Source of the DNA: Asterias amurensis
Lineage: Eukaryota > Echinodermata > Asteroidea > Forcipulatida > Asteriidae
DNA: 64,000 bases
NCBI RefSeq assembly: GCF_032118995.1
Contig: NC_092668.1
Coordinates: 15,045,501-15,109,500 of the forward strand
Direction of reading: 5' to 3'
The notes beneath the pieces were generated by a model, which had not been told where the DNA came from, made no database searches, and saw only the letters and a list, made by a program, of their open reading frames with translations. Positions 12,701 through 24,478 of this stretch are shown in pieces. Positions within the stretch are counted from its first letter, which is position 1. The number at the start of each line of letters is the position of its first letter. Both the position numbers and the translations under genes were made by a program.

Positions 12701-14984
12701 TTGTATCAGTTCTGGATGTCAGAACTTCACTTCCATTCAACATAATTTTGCAATTCTATCTTTTAAAGTTTGAATAAACCATGCATCACCACTTTAACCA
12801 ATTTTGAACACACTCATACAGAAAGATTTAGTCATCTTGTTGCTTATTTTAAAGCTCAAAGTTGTTGAATATAAACAAAGTGTTTACAGATTTGTTGTTT
12901 TGTTTTTGTGGACATCCACACACTCGAACAGGATGTAAACAAAACACTGGTGTTGACAAGTACTCAACAAGCCATTTTTGGGCATGAATTAGCTTGGGTG
13001 TTTTCCAAAAGCATTTCCTTAGGAGTGGGCGTTTTATGGTTAGTGGTTCTTTTCACTACCGAACGTGTCGGCATCTTAGTGACCTGAACCCACAGATTAT
13101 GTAGGAGGGAGTTTGGGTTTTTATAAATGGAAACAAAGACTATTTTGATTGGCAGTATTCCTACAAGGACAGGCCTTGACCTTCACTCTTGAAGGGGCAC
13201 GGCAATTTCCATCATCTAGCAGAGGGGCACTTCTATGAAGAAAATGTAAATATGTATTGGAACCTTGTAGAGTGCACCACAGCAAAAGCACAGTGCAACA
13301 TGGCAGTTGTTGGGTGCAGTGGCCTATTTTTCTTGGTGGTGATTATAGCACATATCTGGGAAATACACACCAACAATTTAAGATGGAAGTGCTCAATTTG
13401 TCTTAAAGTGTCAGGTTTTACAGCTTTTTCTGTTTACTTAAAAGTTTTAAAACAGAGCAAGCATAGGCCTATGTACATCAAACTAAAAAATTACATTGTC
13501 ATTTAAAAACAAATTCTGACAAGTACATGTATAGACGATGTGACCTGTGACATCACACGATTACAAAATAGCCACAGAGCCTAGACTTCCTGCAGGTATG
13601 ATTTGTACACAGCTTAGTGGAAGAAATAAAACATCTTATATTTTATGGAGATTGCACTGTCTAATTCTTATCAACTTGTGCTAAGTCTTGGATTTATGTG
13701 GAAATTATGACACAAACTGTCAACTTTCCCATATGACCTGTGCAGTATTGTGCCTGCCAGAGTACTCAAAGTCTACATGTACTTGTCAAAGTTATGTTAA
13801 CAAGTTTATTTTTATGTTTTATGAATGCAGGTGAAATGTGTGTTTTTTACATGCAATTTAAAATATTGCCGTTAGTAAGGAACTGTACATGTAGTAAGGA
13901 ATCTGTTACTGCCACATCTCATCCATCCAGAGTAAATAACATGCCTAGTACATTGTAGAAGACTAATTTGTAAATGCCTATAGTGTGTTGTTGTTGCTAA
14001 GGTAACATCACACGCCTCTTTATGGATGACTCAATCCTCTCAGGATGGGGATGCTACAGTACGCCTTGAGTCGCCTTGAGTCACCACAGACAAACGACAA
14101 ACATATACTCTGTCTATGCTTCGTTGTCAAGGAGGCGGTCTAACGGCTATTTTTAGTCAATTTTAGAAATGTGGCAAAGGTCAGCCCTAATTCACTTGTC
14201 ATTGTGGTGCTTTTCTGACTAGTGTTGTTTTCCCTTCATGGTTCCATTATCACTTCAAAAAGTTAGTAATTTGACTGCTTGGATTGTTTCACAGAAACAC
14301 TCTAAATTTGTTCTCTTGTAGTAATACTAAAAACACTAAAAATACTAGAATGTTCTGTGTCGGTCTGAAAGATAAAACAAGGAAGATAGTAATATCCCTT
14401 AAAGACTGACTAATTACATTTAAAACTGCATTCGAGCTTTTGTAGAATCTAATGAAGTAGTTGTTGCTACGAAAGCTCATATTTTAGAATCATCTGTCGT
14501 CTGTCAGCTCATTATAAATATTGCATTCGTATTAACAATATTAATCAAAGATGCACTGCACTGCATGCTTGATTGCTATATTACAACAGCATACACAGTA
14601 CATTGCAGCATACTAAAACAACAATTTACTCATAAATATGGGCATTTCCTACCCGCACATTATCATGAGCACTGTTACACCCTGATGACCTACTTACATT
14701 GTCAAATAACAAATGTCTTCCTGCTACAATTCTAGATTGGCACCCGGGAACGGGTCCAATTTCCTTCCTTTTGCTACACTTTCCAACAACCAAACTTGGA
14801 CTGTTTTTTGTATTTATTTGACAACATTTCCTCTTCAATAAGACTATTTGTTTTATGATAATGTAGAGTTTGAATCAGAGGAGAGTTTTACTATAATGAA
14901 CACTGAACATGTATGCTACAGTAGGATACCGTTTCTGATTTAACTGTGTTGGCACATTGTATATTTGGCAAGTGACCTTATTCT

Positions 14985-15053
14985 GGTAAGCATAATAGTG
15001 TTGTGCTTAGCTACTTTATGTGCTTAAGCAGCTCTATGAATTGGGCCCTGTAC
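14985..15053. mobile_element. Foldback (MITE-like) element fragment
   Basis: Contains TGCTTAAGCAGCTCTATGAA and GGGCCC, matching in inverse orientation the terminus of the element at 21702-21980. Only one end is present. Confidence 0.5.
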
Positions 15054-15819
15054 TTACATCCAGTTTGGGGTTCATTATGTGTAAGATGATTTGTTAAATC
15101 CCAATGATGTGACGGAGTGACTACCCTGATAGAGCCACACCTCTTCTGAACAGGTGTCATCTTTGCACCATATCAGCGTCAATAGTCACATCATGTGATT
15201 GTAATCATTAAATAAGGGCAGATTTCATTTCAGTTCTGTAATTGTCTCTCTTTAGACCAGCTGGGGTCTCCTTCAGATGGTCAACACATATTAAAGGTCT
15301 TTAATTTAAACTTCTCTTGTTTATCTGGTTGTTAACCTTGGCACGATTGAAGGAGAATGAACAATTGTGTTGAATACTGCTGGTACTGTGTATAATTCAA
15401 ATAGATCTTACACTTTAAAGCACTAGTTGTGGTTGAAATGTGTGTTTCCTTTTCATTCATATTTTGGACAGGGGATCTGCATGGAATATAATTCATTCAT
15501 TCATTCATGTAAGGTAGTAAGAACAAACACAGATTTCTTGTGTCCACACATTGGAATTAAAAAAAAAACCAATATTGTACATGTTGAATTGAAAGGTTAG
15601 AAAGGTTTGAACTTCTCGTTTGTATACTCTAGGAATTTAGTGTTGCCCGTGCAATTGTTTGGGTTTTGGGGTCTTTTTTAGGTTAAATTTGACAGGAAAA
15701 TTGTTTTTGCTGTAGGTACGCATTATGACATTTAATTAGGTATTTTACTTGATTTCAGATTTGATTCTTTGATTTGAAGTTTTGCTGAATTGAAGTTTTC
15801 TACCTGACAAATAACCACC

Positions 15820-18800
15820 ATGTCTGGAATGATCAAAGCCAAGAAGTACGACTGGAAGGATTCCAATCTTGCTATGTTTGGGTCCGATACTGAGAAGCAA
15901 GTCAAGAAAGAATCAGCTGAATCCGAGCCTGCCTGGGAAGGAGCTGGAGAAAAGGTTGGAATGCAGATCTGGCGCATCAATAAGTTCAAGGTCGAGCATT
16001 GGCCTAAGGAGGAATATGGAAACTTCTTCAATGGAGACTCTTACATTCTGCTCAATACCTATGTAAGTCTTTGCTTAAAACCTTTTAATCCAAAGCAATG
16101 TATGGTTACTGTATGTAAGAAATAAATCCAAGATCATAATGGGGTCCTTCTTTGTCCTTCCAGAAGCTGATGCCATCACCAACATAAACCTAACTGGATT
16201 TTATGTGATATCTAACAAGTACCAAAACTTGCACCCTCTCTTAAACATGTTTTATTTGAAATTTCTTTACAGAAAGATCCAGGAGAAGATATTCTGAAGT
16301 ATGATGTACATTTTTGGATTGGTTCAGAGTCATCTCAGGTAAGATATTCTGAAGTATGATGTACATTTCTGGATTGGTTCAGAGTCATCTCAGGCATGTA
16401 TAAGTTTGGAGTTGAAGAAAGAAAAATTGACTGGAGCAGGAATTGAACCAACTACCTCCGGATTAATGTACCAGGTGCTCTATTAACTTAGCTATCCAGC
16501 CCTATGTTGGCAGTCAATGACTTGATTCAGATAGGAAATAGTAGCTCACATTGTCATGTAAACCAATTATCACTCACCATGACCCTACAACAGACTCAAA
16601 CCCAATTCATTCAATCAAACCAATTTTAATCTGGTATGATATAAGCACGATACCTTATGACTTCTTTGGCCCCCACTTTTCCCTTTACCCCTTTAAGTAG
16701 GATTTGAAACTACATGGTTGCATGGTGGAAGTATTTATAACTAAGAGAGGTTTGCGGTAACACCATGTGAATATCTCTTTTGAGTAGTGTTGGTTCTGAA
16801 AAGAACTGGTGGTTTACAGACTCAACGTTTCAACCACTATGCTCTGATCATCTTGAGGAGACTTCTAAACTCTGTTGCTGGGTGTTACTTTACCCTTTTA
16901 ACATTATTGTATTTCCATCCACCCTGTTAGGATGAGTATGGTACCGCTGCTTACAAGACAGTAGAGTTGGACACCCTTCTAGATGATAGACCAGTCCAGT
17001 TTTACCCTTTTGACATTGTTTTATTTCCATCCACCCTGTTAGGATGAGTATGGTACCGCTGCTTACAAGACAGTAGAGTTGGACACCCTTCTAGATGATA
17101 GACCAGTCCAGTTTTACCCTTTTGACATTGTTTTATTTCCATCCACCCTGTTAGGATGAGTATGGTACCGCTGCTTACAATACAGTAGAGTTGGACACCC
17201 TTCTTGATGATAGACCAGTCCAGTTTTACCCTTTTGACATTGTTTTATTTCCATCCACCCTATTAGTATGAGTATGGTACCGCTGCTTACAAGACAGTAG
17301 AGTTGGACACCCTTCTAGATGATAGACCAGTCCAGTTTTACCCTTTTGACATTGTTTTATTTCCATCCACCCTGTTAGGATGAGTATGGTACCGCTGCTT
17401 ACAAGACAGTAGAGTTGGACACCCTTCTAGATGATAGACCAGTCCAGTTTTACCCTTTTGACATTGTTTTATTTCCATCCACCCTGTTAGGATGAGTATG
17501 GTACCGCTGCTTACAATACAGTAGAGTTGGACACCCTTCTTGATGATAGACCAGTCCAGTTTTTACCCTTTTGACATTGTTTTATTTCCATCCACCCTGT
17601 TAGGATGAGTATGGTACCGCTGCTTACAAGACAGTAGAGTTGGACACCCTTCTTGATGATAGACCAGTCCAACATCGTGAAGTTGCACGCAACGAATCTT
17701 CACTTTTTAAATCTTACTTCAAGAGCCTCACGTAAGTTTGTCCAAACGGTAAATTTTTGTCCAAATGGTAGACTTTTAAGATGATAGCATGGGTCTGACT
17801 CCCCATTGTCCTCATTGATGAGATGTTTGTTTTTGGTTACATACATGTAGCCTCTTGTGATTGTAATTTCCTGCCTGTAAGGCGCTCAGCGTTAAAGGTG
17901 CGGTATCCCACAATCATTGAAACAAGGTTCAAGGATTAACATTTAAAGTGTAGTAATTTATTTTAACCTTTGAAAGTCAGATAAGCCATGTCTTGTCCGC
18001 AGGAAATTACAGGGGGGCTTTCACAAAAACTTTGTGTCAAAGTTGAAATAAAAAAACCACATGTTTAACTAAGTCAATCAATTTGCCTCTTGCTAAATGA
18101 GATTATTGGTGAGACTTAAAATACACACAATGTTTTTATGGACTATTGGTATACACAGAATGGTCTCTTATTTAAGCAGAGAAAGGAGCATTTTTGGCCC
18201 TTTGTACTGTATTACAATAATTGTCTGTAATGGACTGAGTGATGAAGAGGACAATAAATAATTATTATAATACTGTGTTTTCTTAACAGCTTAATGGATG
18301 GTGGAGTAGACACAGGCTTCAACCATGTGGAACCAGAACAGTACAAACCAAGACTCCTTAAAGTTTCAGGCTCATCTAAGAAAGTCCAAGTCACTGAGGT
18401 GAGTCTAAGAAACTCAAGTTGGTCTTCACAACAAACTTTGATTCTCAGAGAATTTGTTCCATCTTACACTGGAAGTTTACCACAATAGGTGCCTTTTGTT
18501 GCAAAGAAAATAATATACAACAACAACAAGTATTGTAATCAGTCATTTCTTTGAAGAAGGTATTTTAATGAAGAAGTTTGAAGAAGTTTGTTTATTGATA
18601 GTCATGCTCCGAAACATTTACTTCATCATTCATCATTCGGCAAAGCCTTGCAATTGTAATTGTGATGGAATCCTGGAGTCACCGCCATCGCCTGTTCTCT
18701 TTCAGTCCCTACTCTTCTCAGCTCTCCTACACTTCTACTTCTCCTCCTTGTCATATTGTCTTTTCAGCGCAGCTTAGGGCGACCTCAAATGTTTACTTGT

Positions 18801-21335
18801 TTGTTATAAATGTAACCTTTTCCTCTTGTTGATTAATTTAGGTTCCATTCTGTATGGCCAATGTCACTGATGATGATGTGTACATTATTGACAAGGGAAA
18901 TAAACTCTACCTGTTTTGTGGAAGTACTTGCAATGCTATGGAGAAGTACAAGGTAAGTTGTCTGCTAGGAATGGACCTTAATTTGATCAAAATGTATTGT
19001 CTTAGTAATGTGTAGACTGTTGCACGGAGTGACATCTGCCTGAGAGTATGTGGCTCATGGATGAGACTTTTGAGTTATCTTAGGCACCATCTGCATTTGT
19101 GAAAATTATTATTATATTTTTGTTATCTGTATTGATGCATTCATTCTTAACTTGTGTGTTACTTTGTCTGAGCAACATTTGCATTTATTGTAAAGAGTTT
19201 GCAAGGAACTGTATGGCTCGGTGCTGCAAGCAATTTCACAAAACTCATCCTAACTAAGTATTAATCTTAGGACTTAGGATGAGCCAAGCTACATGTTCAC
19301 AGACATTCGGACGCATTGAACCCATCTTAAGTTAGGATGAGTTACTCACCTAACACCCGATTGGATTAATCCTAGCGTTTGGTGACATCAGCTGCTGATT
19401 TCTTTGGGTTGGTGGTCTGAGCTCCATTCATTTTAACAAATGTTATTGTTCTTTGGTGGCTTGCAGGGAATTTCCCGGATTCAGGAGATTAAGAACACAC
19501 GAGGGAAGGCTACATCTGAGACTGTAGAGAGTATGGGACATCGATGCTTTGAAGATATTCCACAAACAGCTTCATGTGAGAGTAGTGCTGATGATGAACC
19601 AGACACTACATCAGTTCCTTCTATGTTCAAGTAAGCCATGTTTATTTGTTTGATTGGTTGTTTAGATGATCTTCCCTTCAAGGGAGCTCCCACAATGGGA
19701 TATAAATGCCAAACTTGGTTTAACGTCTATGTTATGAATACTTACATCACTTACTCTAGTCTTTGTGAAATCGTCGGTTAGCTTGGCTGATTCAAACTCA
19801 CAACCTTGTAATTGAAAGTCCTGCAGTCTAACCCTTAGACCACAGTGACGTATCTATCATCCATCCCCAGTCCCAGTAACATCTTCAAAGTGAGAATACT
19901 TGGGTTTTCCAGGACTTTGACCAAACCTGTTTTCTTGATCTGTAACAAAATGGCACAAATAAATCCAAACTGTGTCTGTTTGGCTGACTATTAATATTAG
20001 CAAATGATTACATCATATCTGGTATTCTGTTGGACTTCCTCTTGCCATCATGTTTGTTAGAGTTACATGTAGTGTGGTGAAACCTCTACTGGCCATTATT
20101 TCACAAACTTTGAACAATCTCTGAACTCATTAGATATTCTCTTCAAGTTTGCAAAGAAGCCACAAGTTGATTGACTTTTAATATATTTTTCTTGTCAGGT
20201 TGTCAGATAACTCAGGACAGCTTGAGTTTTCCACAGTTCAGAATGAAGGAACACTGAGTCGGAGCAATCTTTCCCCTGAGGTATGTCAACAAGATCTTCT
20301 ACTTCCATCTAAGCTAAATATCATGGTTCTGCTTACCGCAGAATTACGCACTTGTGATCATCATTCCTCGCTTACTGTGCAGGCGCACAATTTCTGTGAA
20401 ATCTAGTTTTTTTTTAAATTAAGTACTCTATGATTGCTGGTGTATCCAGGTTTTGACGTTTCTCTTAGAAATTCTTTGAGTATTTTAAGAAGAACTCTTT
20501 CAATTAATGATGACTACATTTTGGAGCATTCTTGATTAAAAGCACAATATAAATGCCAACATTAATCAGATATTTTATTTTGTTTATGCCAATAGTTAGT
20601 TACAGGCAATATGCCTGCCTATCCCAATTATTATACATTAAGTTTGACAGTTTACATGTTTTTGTTTTGTTTTTTTGTTTTTATATTAGGATGTCTTCAT
20701 CCTTGATACAACAAAAGATTGCTTTGTCTGGGTTGGCAAGGGAGCAAGTCAGCAAGAGAAACAGAATGCTATGACATATGCACACGTAAGTATCTTAGAC
20801 GAATAATGTAGGAAACAGAGGATTGCTATCGATCAAGTTTTTGTTGTGGTTTTCTGGGTTTTATTTATCTTTAAAGTTCATAGTTCAATTTTTTCCACTC
20901 AATCATTTAAAATGACAAAATATAACATTACATGAGAAAACACCTTAGTAGATGAAGTGGAGGTCTCCTAAAAGTGAGCTTGTTGAATGGAGACCCCCTT
21001 GAATGTGTGTACATATACAGATCTATGAGAAAGAATGTACATATATACAGATCTCTGAGAAAGAATGTACATATATATAGATCTATGAGAAAGAACAATG
21101 TAAAGAATAGACTGAATTAATTGAAGGCACAATTTAAACCTTGAATGGTCTTTCACAAAGGCTGATTGATGTACTTGGCAACTGTTTAATGATATGTGTA
21201 TTTAATGTTATAATGTTGCCTTTTTTGTTTGTTTGACAGAACTATCTAAAGAGCACATGTCATCCTTTACTACCAGTCACTGTTTTTAAGCAAGGACAAG
21301 AATCAAAGTCTTTTATGTCTGCAACCACAGCATAA
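15820..21335 (+). CDS. Gelsolin-like actin-modulating protein A (three gelsolin repeats)
   Basis: Coding exons: 15820-16062, 16273-16338, 17604-17731, 18290-18398, 18842-18952, 19467-19630, 20199-20280, 20690-20785, 21240-21335. Phases agree and give 364 residues. A 5' untranslated exon part probably starts at 15759 after a TTTCAG acceptor. The N-terminus has the conserved [11 protein letters not shown] and [13 protein letters not shown] segments, followed by the first gelsolin fold ([15 protein letters not shown], then [14 protein letters not shown]) and [26 protein letters not shown]. Later repeats include [14 protein letters not shown] and [20 protein letters not shown]. The length fits the ~45-kDa three-domain family (severin, CapG and invertebrate gelsolin-like proteins), which caps or severs actin with calcium. 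Compared with B and C, one intron is missing in the first exon, repeat 2 has diverged, and exons 2 and 3 are surrounded by partial tandem copies. Confidence 0.92.
16286..16395 (+). repeat. 55-bp tandem duplication across a 5' splice site in gene A
   Basis: 16286-16340 and 16341-16395 are near-identical. The unit is the last ~53 bases of coding exon 2 plus the first intron bases. The first copy ends CTCAG|GT and runs into the AAGATATT that opens the second copy, giving a GTAAGA donor. The second copy ends CTCAG|GCATGT. Confidence 0.93.
16428..16517 (-). mobile_element. tRNA-derived SINE head in gene A intron 2
   Basis: On the minus strand GGATAGCTAAGTTAATAGAG (A-box region) is followed by GTAGTTGGTTCAATTCCTGC (B-box region) at tRNA spacing. 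The most tRNA-like of the SINE heads in the window. Confidence 0.65.
16698..16880 (-). mobile_element. Copy of a dispersed repeat also found at 49510-49800
   Basis: The segment shares GGTTGCATGGTGGAAGTAT, GAGGTTTGCGGT and a GTTTCAACCACTATGCTCTG block with the reverse complement of the element in the first ADAMTS gene. It lies just upstream of the 112-bp array. Confidence 0.6.
16889..17673 (+). repeat. 112-bp array: seven copies of a 3' splice site plus partial exon
   Basis: Exon-like parts begin at 16931, 17043, 17155, 17267, 17379, 17491 and 17604, so the period is 112 bp with one 113-bp step. Each unit has ~42 bases of pyrimidine-containing intron ending CACCCTGTTAG and ~70 bases of coding sequence (GATGAGTATGGTACCGCTGC...). 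Only the last copy continues through CATCGTGAAGTT to a GTAAGT donor at 17732. Copies 3 and 6 share AATACAG and CTTCTTGATG, showing a three-unit (about 336-bp) higher-order period. The fourth copy has TTAG|TATGAG instead of TTAG|GATGAG. Confidence 0.97.
19228..19390. mobile_element. Small inverted-repeat element in gene A intron 5
   Basis: AACTCATCCTAACT at about 19243 is answered by its exact reverse complement near 19331-19344, with further CTTAGGA/TCCTAAG pairings inside. This is a MITE-like foldback layout. No superfamily can be assigned. Confidence 0.55.
19789..19849 (-). mobile_element. tRNA-derived SINE head in gene A intron 6
   Basis: On the minus strand TGGTCTAAGGGTTAGACTGC (A-box region) precedes GGTTGTGAGTTTGAATC (B-box region). 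Partial and in an intron. Confidence 0.6.
20321..20400. mobile_element. Fragment of the foldback element seen at 21448-21699
   Basis: TCATGGTTCTGCTTACCGCA and CGCTTACTGTGCA match the left part of the fuller copy downstream. Lies in an intron of gene A. Confidence 0.6.
21009..21097. repeat. 28-30 bp tandem repeat, three copies
   Basis: Units of GTACATATA(TA)CAGATCT followed by (A/C)TGAGAAAGAA, in the last intron of gene A. Confidence 0.85.
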
Positions 21336-21447
21336 ATGCAGTCAGGTAAAGAGAAATTACTGAGTACGAATCAAGGACTAATGATGATGTGATATTATAT
21401 CCAAAAGGGCTCTGACTTCTCATTATCTCTCTACAAACTATAGTCCC

Positions 21448-21699
21448 ATTTCATGGCTCTGCTTACCGTTGAATTCTGTGCTTATGATCACCATTCTAGG
21501 CTAACGATCACCATTCTACGCTTACTGTGCAAGCACCAAATTTCTGCGCTAGCTGTGTAAGCGAAGAATGCCTAGTATGCTTGTGCACAAACAGAAACTC
21601 CCTGCTAACCTTCGAAATACGCTTGACATACATGTAAGTGCGGAATTCCCTGCTTCAATAAGTGCTGATTCTTTGCTTATGGTGAGCAGAGTCATGATA
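21448..21699. mobile_element. MITE-like element with terminal inverted repeats
   Basis: The left end TCATGGCTCTGCTTACC and the right end GGTGAGCAGAGTCATGA are imperfect reverse complements, with CGCTTA-rich repeats between. It sits in the 3' untranslated or flanking region of gene A, next to another foldback element. Confidence 0.6.
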
Positions 21700-21701
21700 T
21701 T

Positions 21702-21980
21702 GGGCCCAGTTTCATCAAACGGCTAAGCAGCGAGCCAAATTACCATGCAATGTATACTAGTTGGAATCGATAACCATCTTAAATTTGATGTAATAAATAA
21801 TTTTTGCTTAATAGCTTTATGGAGTCATTTGGCTTAGCTGCTAAGCAAAAAAAGCAAGTCACCAGCTAAAATGCAATTGGATTTATGAAGAGTTTATAAC
21901 AGGTTACTTACACAGTTTTTGGTAAGCAAATAAACTTGATAAACTGTTTTCTGCTTACCAGCTCTATGATGAAGTGCCTG
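21702..21980. mobile_element. Foldback MITE-like element (GGGCCCAGTTTCAT family)
   Basis: The left end GGGCCCAGTTTCATCAAACG and the right end, read on the minus strand (AGGCACTTCATCATAGAGCT), are related, and GCTAAGCAG/CTGCTTA motifs pair inside. A further fragment is at 14985-15053. Confidence 0.55.
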
Positions 21981-22499
21981 GTGTTTATCTTGTCATATAT
22001 TTTTTATAACTGATAATGTCTTGATATCCATTAAAAGCTGGCAATGAACTTTTCCTACTTTGTCTACACCTGATCTTTGCGCTACAAACCATGTATTTTC
22101 ATCTATAATTCAAAATGTTTAAATATACTGGAATGAATGTTTTACTATTAATTGATATGCAAATCAACAATCATGTGTTCTTAGAACTTGCACAATTGTT
22201 ATAAATTGTTATAAACTGCATTAAGTAAGACCGACAATCGCAGTTTTGTAATGAGGTAACATTTATTATTATTGTACACATAATCCATAACTTGTTATAA
22301 AAAGTTGTTTCAGGACTTATTTTTATTTGAAGGTGCAAAGAAGGTGCAAACAATTGTTATTAAAAACATTTTCTAGAACAAATGTAATATTTCTTAATGA
22401 GAGATAAATTCCCATCATTATACTTTAAAAGACTTTTTTAAATAATTTGATTTGTTGATTCCCAAAAGGAATATGGTAAGGGTTATAATGTAAATATGA

Positions 22500-22505
22500 A
22501 ATAAA
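22500..22505 (+). terminator. Candidate polyadenylation signal of gene A
   Basis: AATAAA about 1.17 kb after the gene A stop codon. Use is inferred; a site closer to the stop is not excluded. Confidence 0.35.
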
Positions 22506-23228
22506 ACTTCTGCTTGCAAAAAATATACTCAATTGCTTAAGTGCAAAGAATATATTATTTCCACTGTTTGGCTTTATCAATCATCATAATTATATAAAGT
22601 AGTTGTAGTTTTGTGTTTGAAATCATTTTATTTTAGAAATCAAGCTCTATCTAGTTCTGTAAAAGATTTGTTTCAAAATTGTCTTTCTTTTATTCTAATT
22701 TCCTATCGAAAAATATTTTATGAGATTTTATTTTGATGTTTATGTGATGTTTTTGAAAGAGTATTGTTTCTTGCTTTCTGATTACCTTTTCCACATATTT
22801 TACAATACAAATAGCCAACATATACTGTAGACGTTTTAACAAGTAGTAGTTTGTAGTTAACTGAAGTAAAGTATCTTTAAAAAGTTGTTCATTAAATTTG
22901 TTACAACTTTTTCAATAGAGGGCGGTATTTATGGCATGCTCATCCACCTTGAAACTTGATGAGCTGATAGAAAGAGAGATTTAAATTGAATATTTTGGAA
23001 AGTCCCAGCAAAATAAAACCTTAGAGGGTTAAGACTCGTTAGTGGAAAATCAAAAGTCACATAAGTCGTTGGTGGAGACTATTGTCTTAAATAAAAGGGC
23101 ACTTTACTGGTTTGTGGTCAAACTTTATAAACTATGTACTAAATACAATGGTAAATTGTTTATGATTTAAAAACGTCACGCTTGTCAGATCTGTGACTTA
23201 TGATTGATAACCCTGTATTATTGGTTGT

Positions 23229-23534
23229 AACATTCAAAACTTGTCAAGAAGTTGTATTTCTGCTTGGTATCTCTTTAATAACATTCATAACTTGTCAAGA
23301 AGTTGTATTTCTGCTTGGTATCTCTTTAACAACATTCCAAACTTGTCGAGAAGTTGTATTTCTGCTTGGTATCTCTTAAACAACATTCAAAACTTGTCAA
23401 GAAATTGTATTTCTGCTTGGTATCTCTTTAATAACATTCATAACTTGTCAAGAAGTTGTATTTCTGCTTGGTATCTCTTTAATAACATTCATAACTTGTC
23501 AAGAAGTTGTATTTCTGCTTGGTATCTCTTTAAT
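23229..23534. repeat. 51-bp minisatellite, six copies
   Basis: Six near-identical 51-bp units starting at 23229, 23280, 23331, 23382, 23433 and 23484, with AACATTCATAACTTGTCAAG and GTTGTATTTCTGCTTGGTAT in each. The unit length is a multiple of three, so a frame stays open, but there is no gene context. Confidence 0.95.
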
Positions 23535-24460
23535 ATTTGAATGTTGACTCTGGTTGAATGTTGACTCTGGTTGCTTTGTGCTTATGAACAACCACCACCT
23601 TGATATACAATGTAGTTACATAATGTGTAGTGTTTTATTGCATATACACACAACTGAGGACTTAGCCAAATTATTGCTGCTAACATGTTCTCTTTTTAAG
23701 ACAATTCCCTTTCCTTTAACTAATCAAAATCTTAGTCAGTCTTTATCTAGTTGTTTGGAGGCTCAATAATAATATTAGCACTTCATTACATTCCTTTATC
23801 ATTTTTATCAAGCTGTTAATCAATTACAACTCAAACTCAGCATTCCATTTATTTTCAAATATAAATTTCTCAATAGGTTAGCATTATACATTGTATATAG
23901 TGCTCATAACATGACAACATTGTTTATTATGATGAATGACAATCCCAAATATATCTTGTACGACCACAATTGTTGTGAAAGTTGTGTTTTTTCTTTTCTT
24001 CACTTGGCTTTTAGTTTGTATTTGCGTTGATCCTAAGGATTGTAGTAGATGGAAATCTTTACTTTCAGTCATTAGTTCAAATTGGTTCAAGTTTAGAACA
24101 AAACCAAACACACTCAAATTAACACATTTTGCAAAGAAACCTAAGATTTCTTTTAGAGCAAATTTGAAAAAAACATCTGATCATGTTATTGTTGTCTTCC
24201 ATTACTCTAGTTTTCTGCGACTTGGTTTTGTCTTGTGCCTCAAGGACTCCCCTACTTTCATTAAGATGTTTCTTTGTAGAATATGAATTCTTGAGACCCA
24301 TCCGTGCCATAACATGCCTATAGCCATGTAAGCCTACAGTTTAGTCTAAAGCCTGAAAGATTCTTTTATTAGTTCTTACTGCTGAGAAGGCAAACTTTAA
24401 TTTCCTATTGCCATATTTTTTAATAAATAGGATCTTTACACAATCATATAACTGGATAGT

Positions 24461-24478
24461 CATATATATATATATATA
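24461..24478. repeat. (TA)n microsatellite
   Basis: Short alternating TA run between genes A and B. Confidence 0.85.

Larger units (their letters stand above)
2433..15758. other. Gene-poor intergenic stretch between helicase and gelsolin-like gene A
   Basis: About 13 kb in which no coding exon could be supported on either strand. The open frames are short, have no recognisable domain and are not bounded by convincing splice sites. It holds homopolymer C or G/T tracts at about 3140-3160, 3386-3400 and 3560-3577, a GC-richer island at 4140-4340, a 26-bp minisatellite, a 67-bp two-copy tandem repeat, SINE heads and a foldback-element fragment. A possible remote first exon for gene A ends near 4024 in AAAG|GTAATT, but nothing proves the link. 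The rest is featureless AT-rich DNA. Confidence 0.6.

Noticed and set aside
15732-16031. Antisense open frame over gelsolin A exon 1
   Set aside because: A shadow of the real exon, whose + strand translation matches genes B and C.
16931-17560. Six extra coding exons of gene A
   Set aside because: Copies 1-6 have an acceptor but no donor after CCAGTCCAG; only the seventh copy gives a complete in-frame exon.
23241-23540. 99-codon frame with 17-residue repeats
   Set aside because: The 51-bp minisatellite keeps one frame open; no splice or start context, and no domain.
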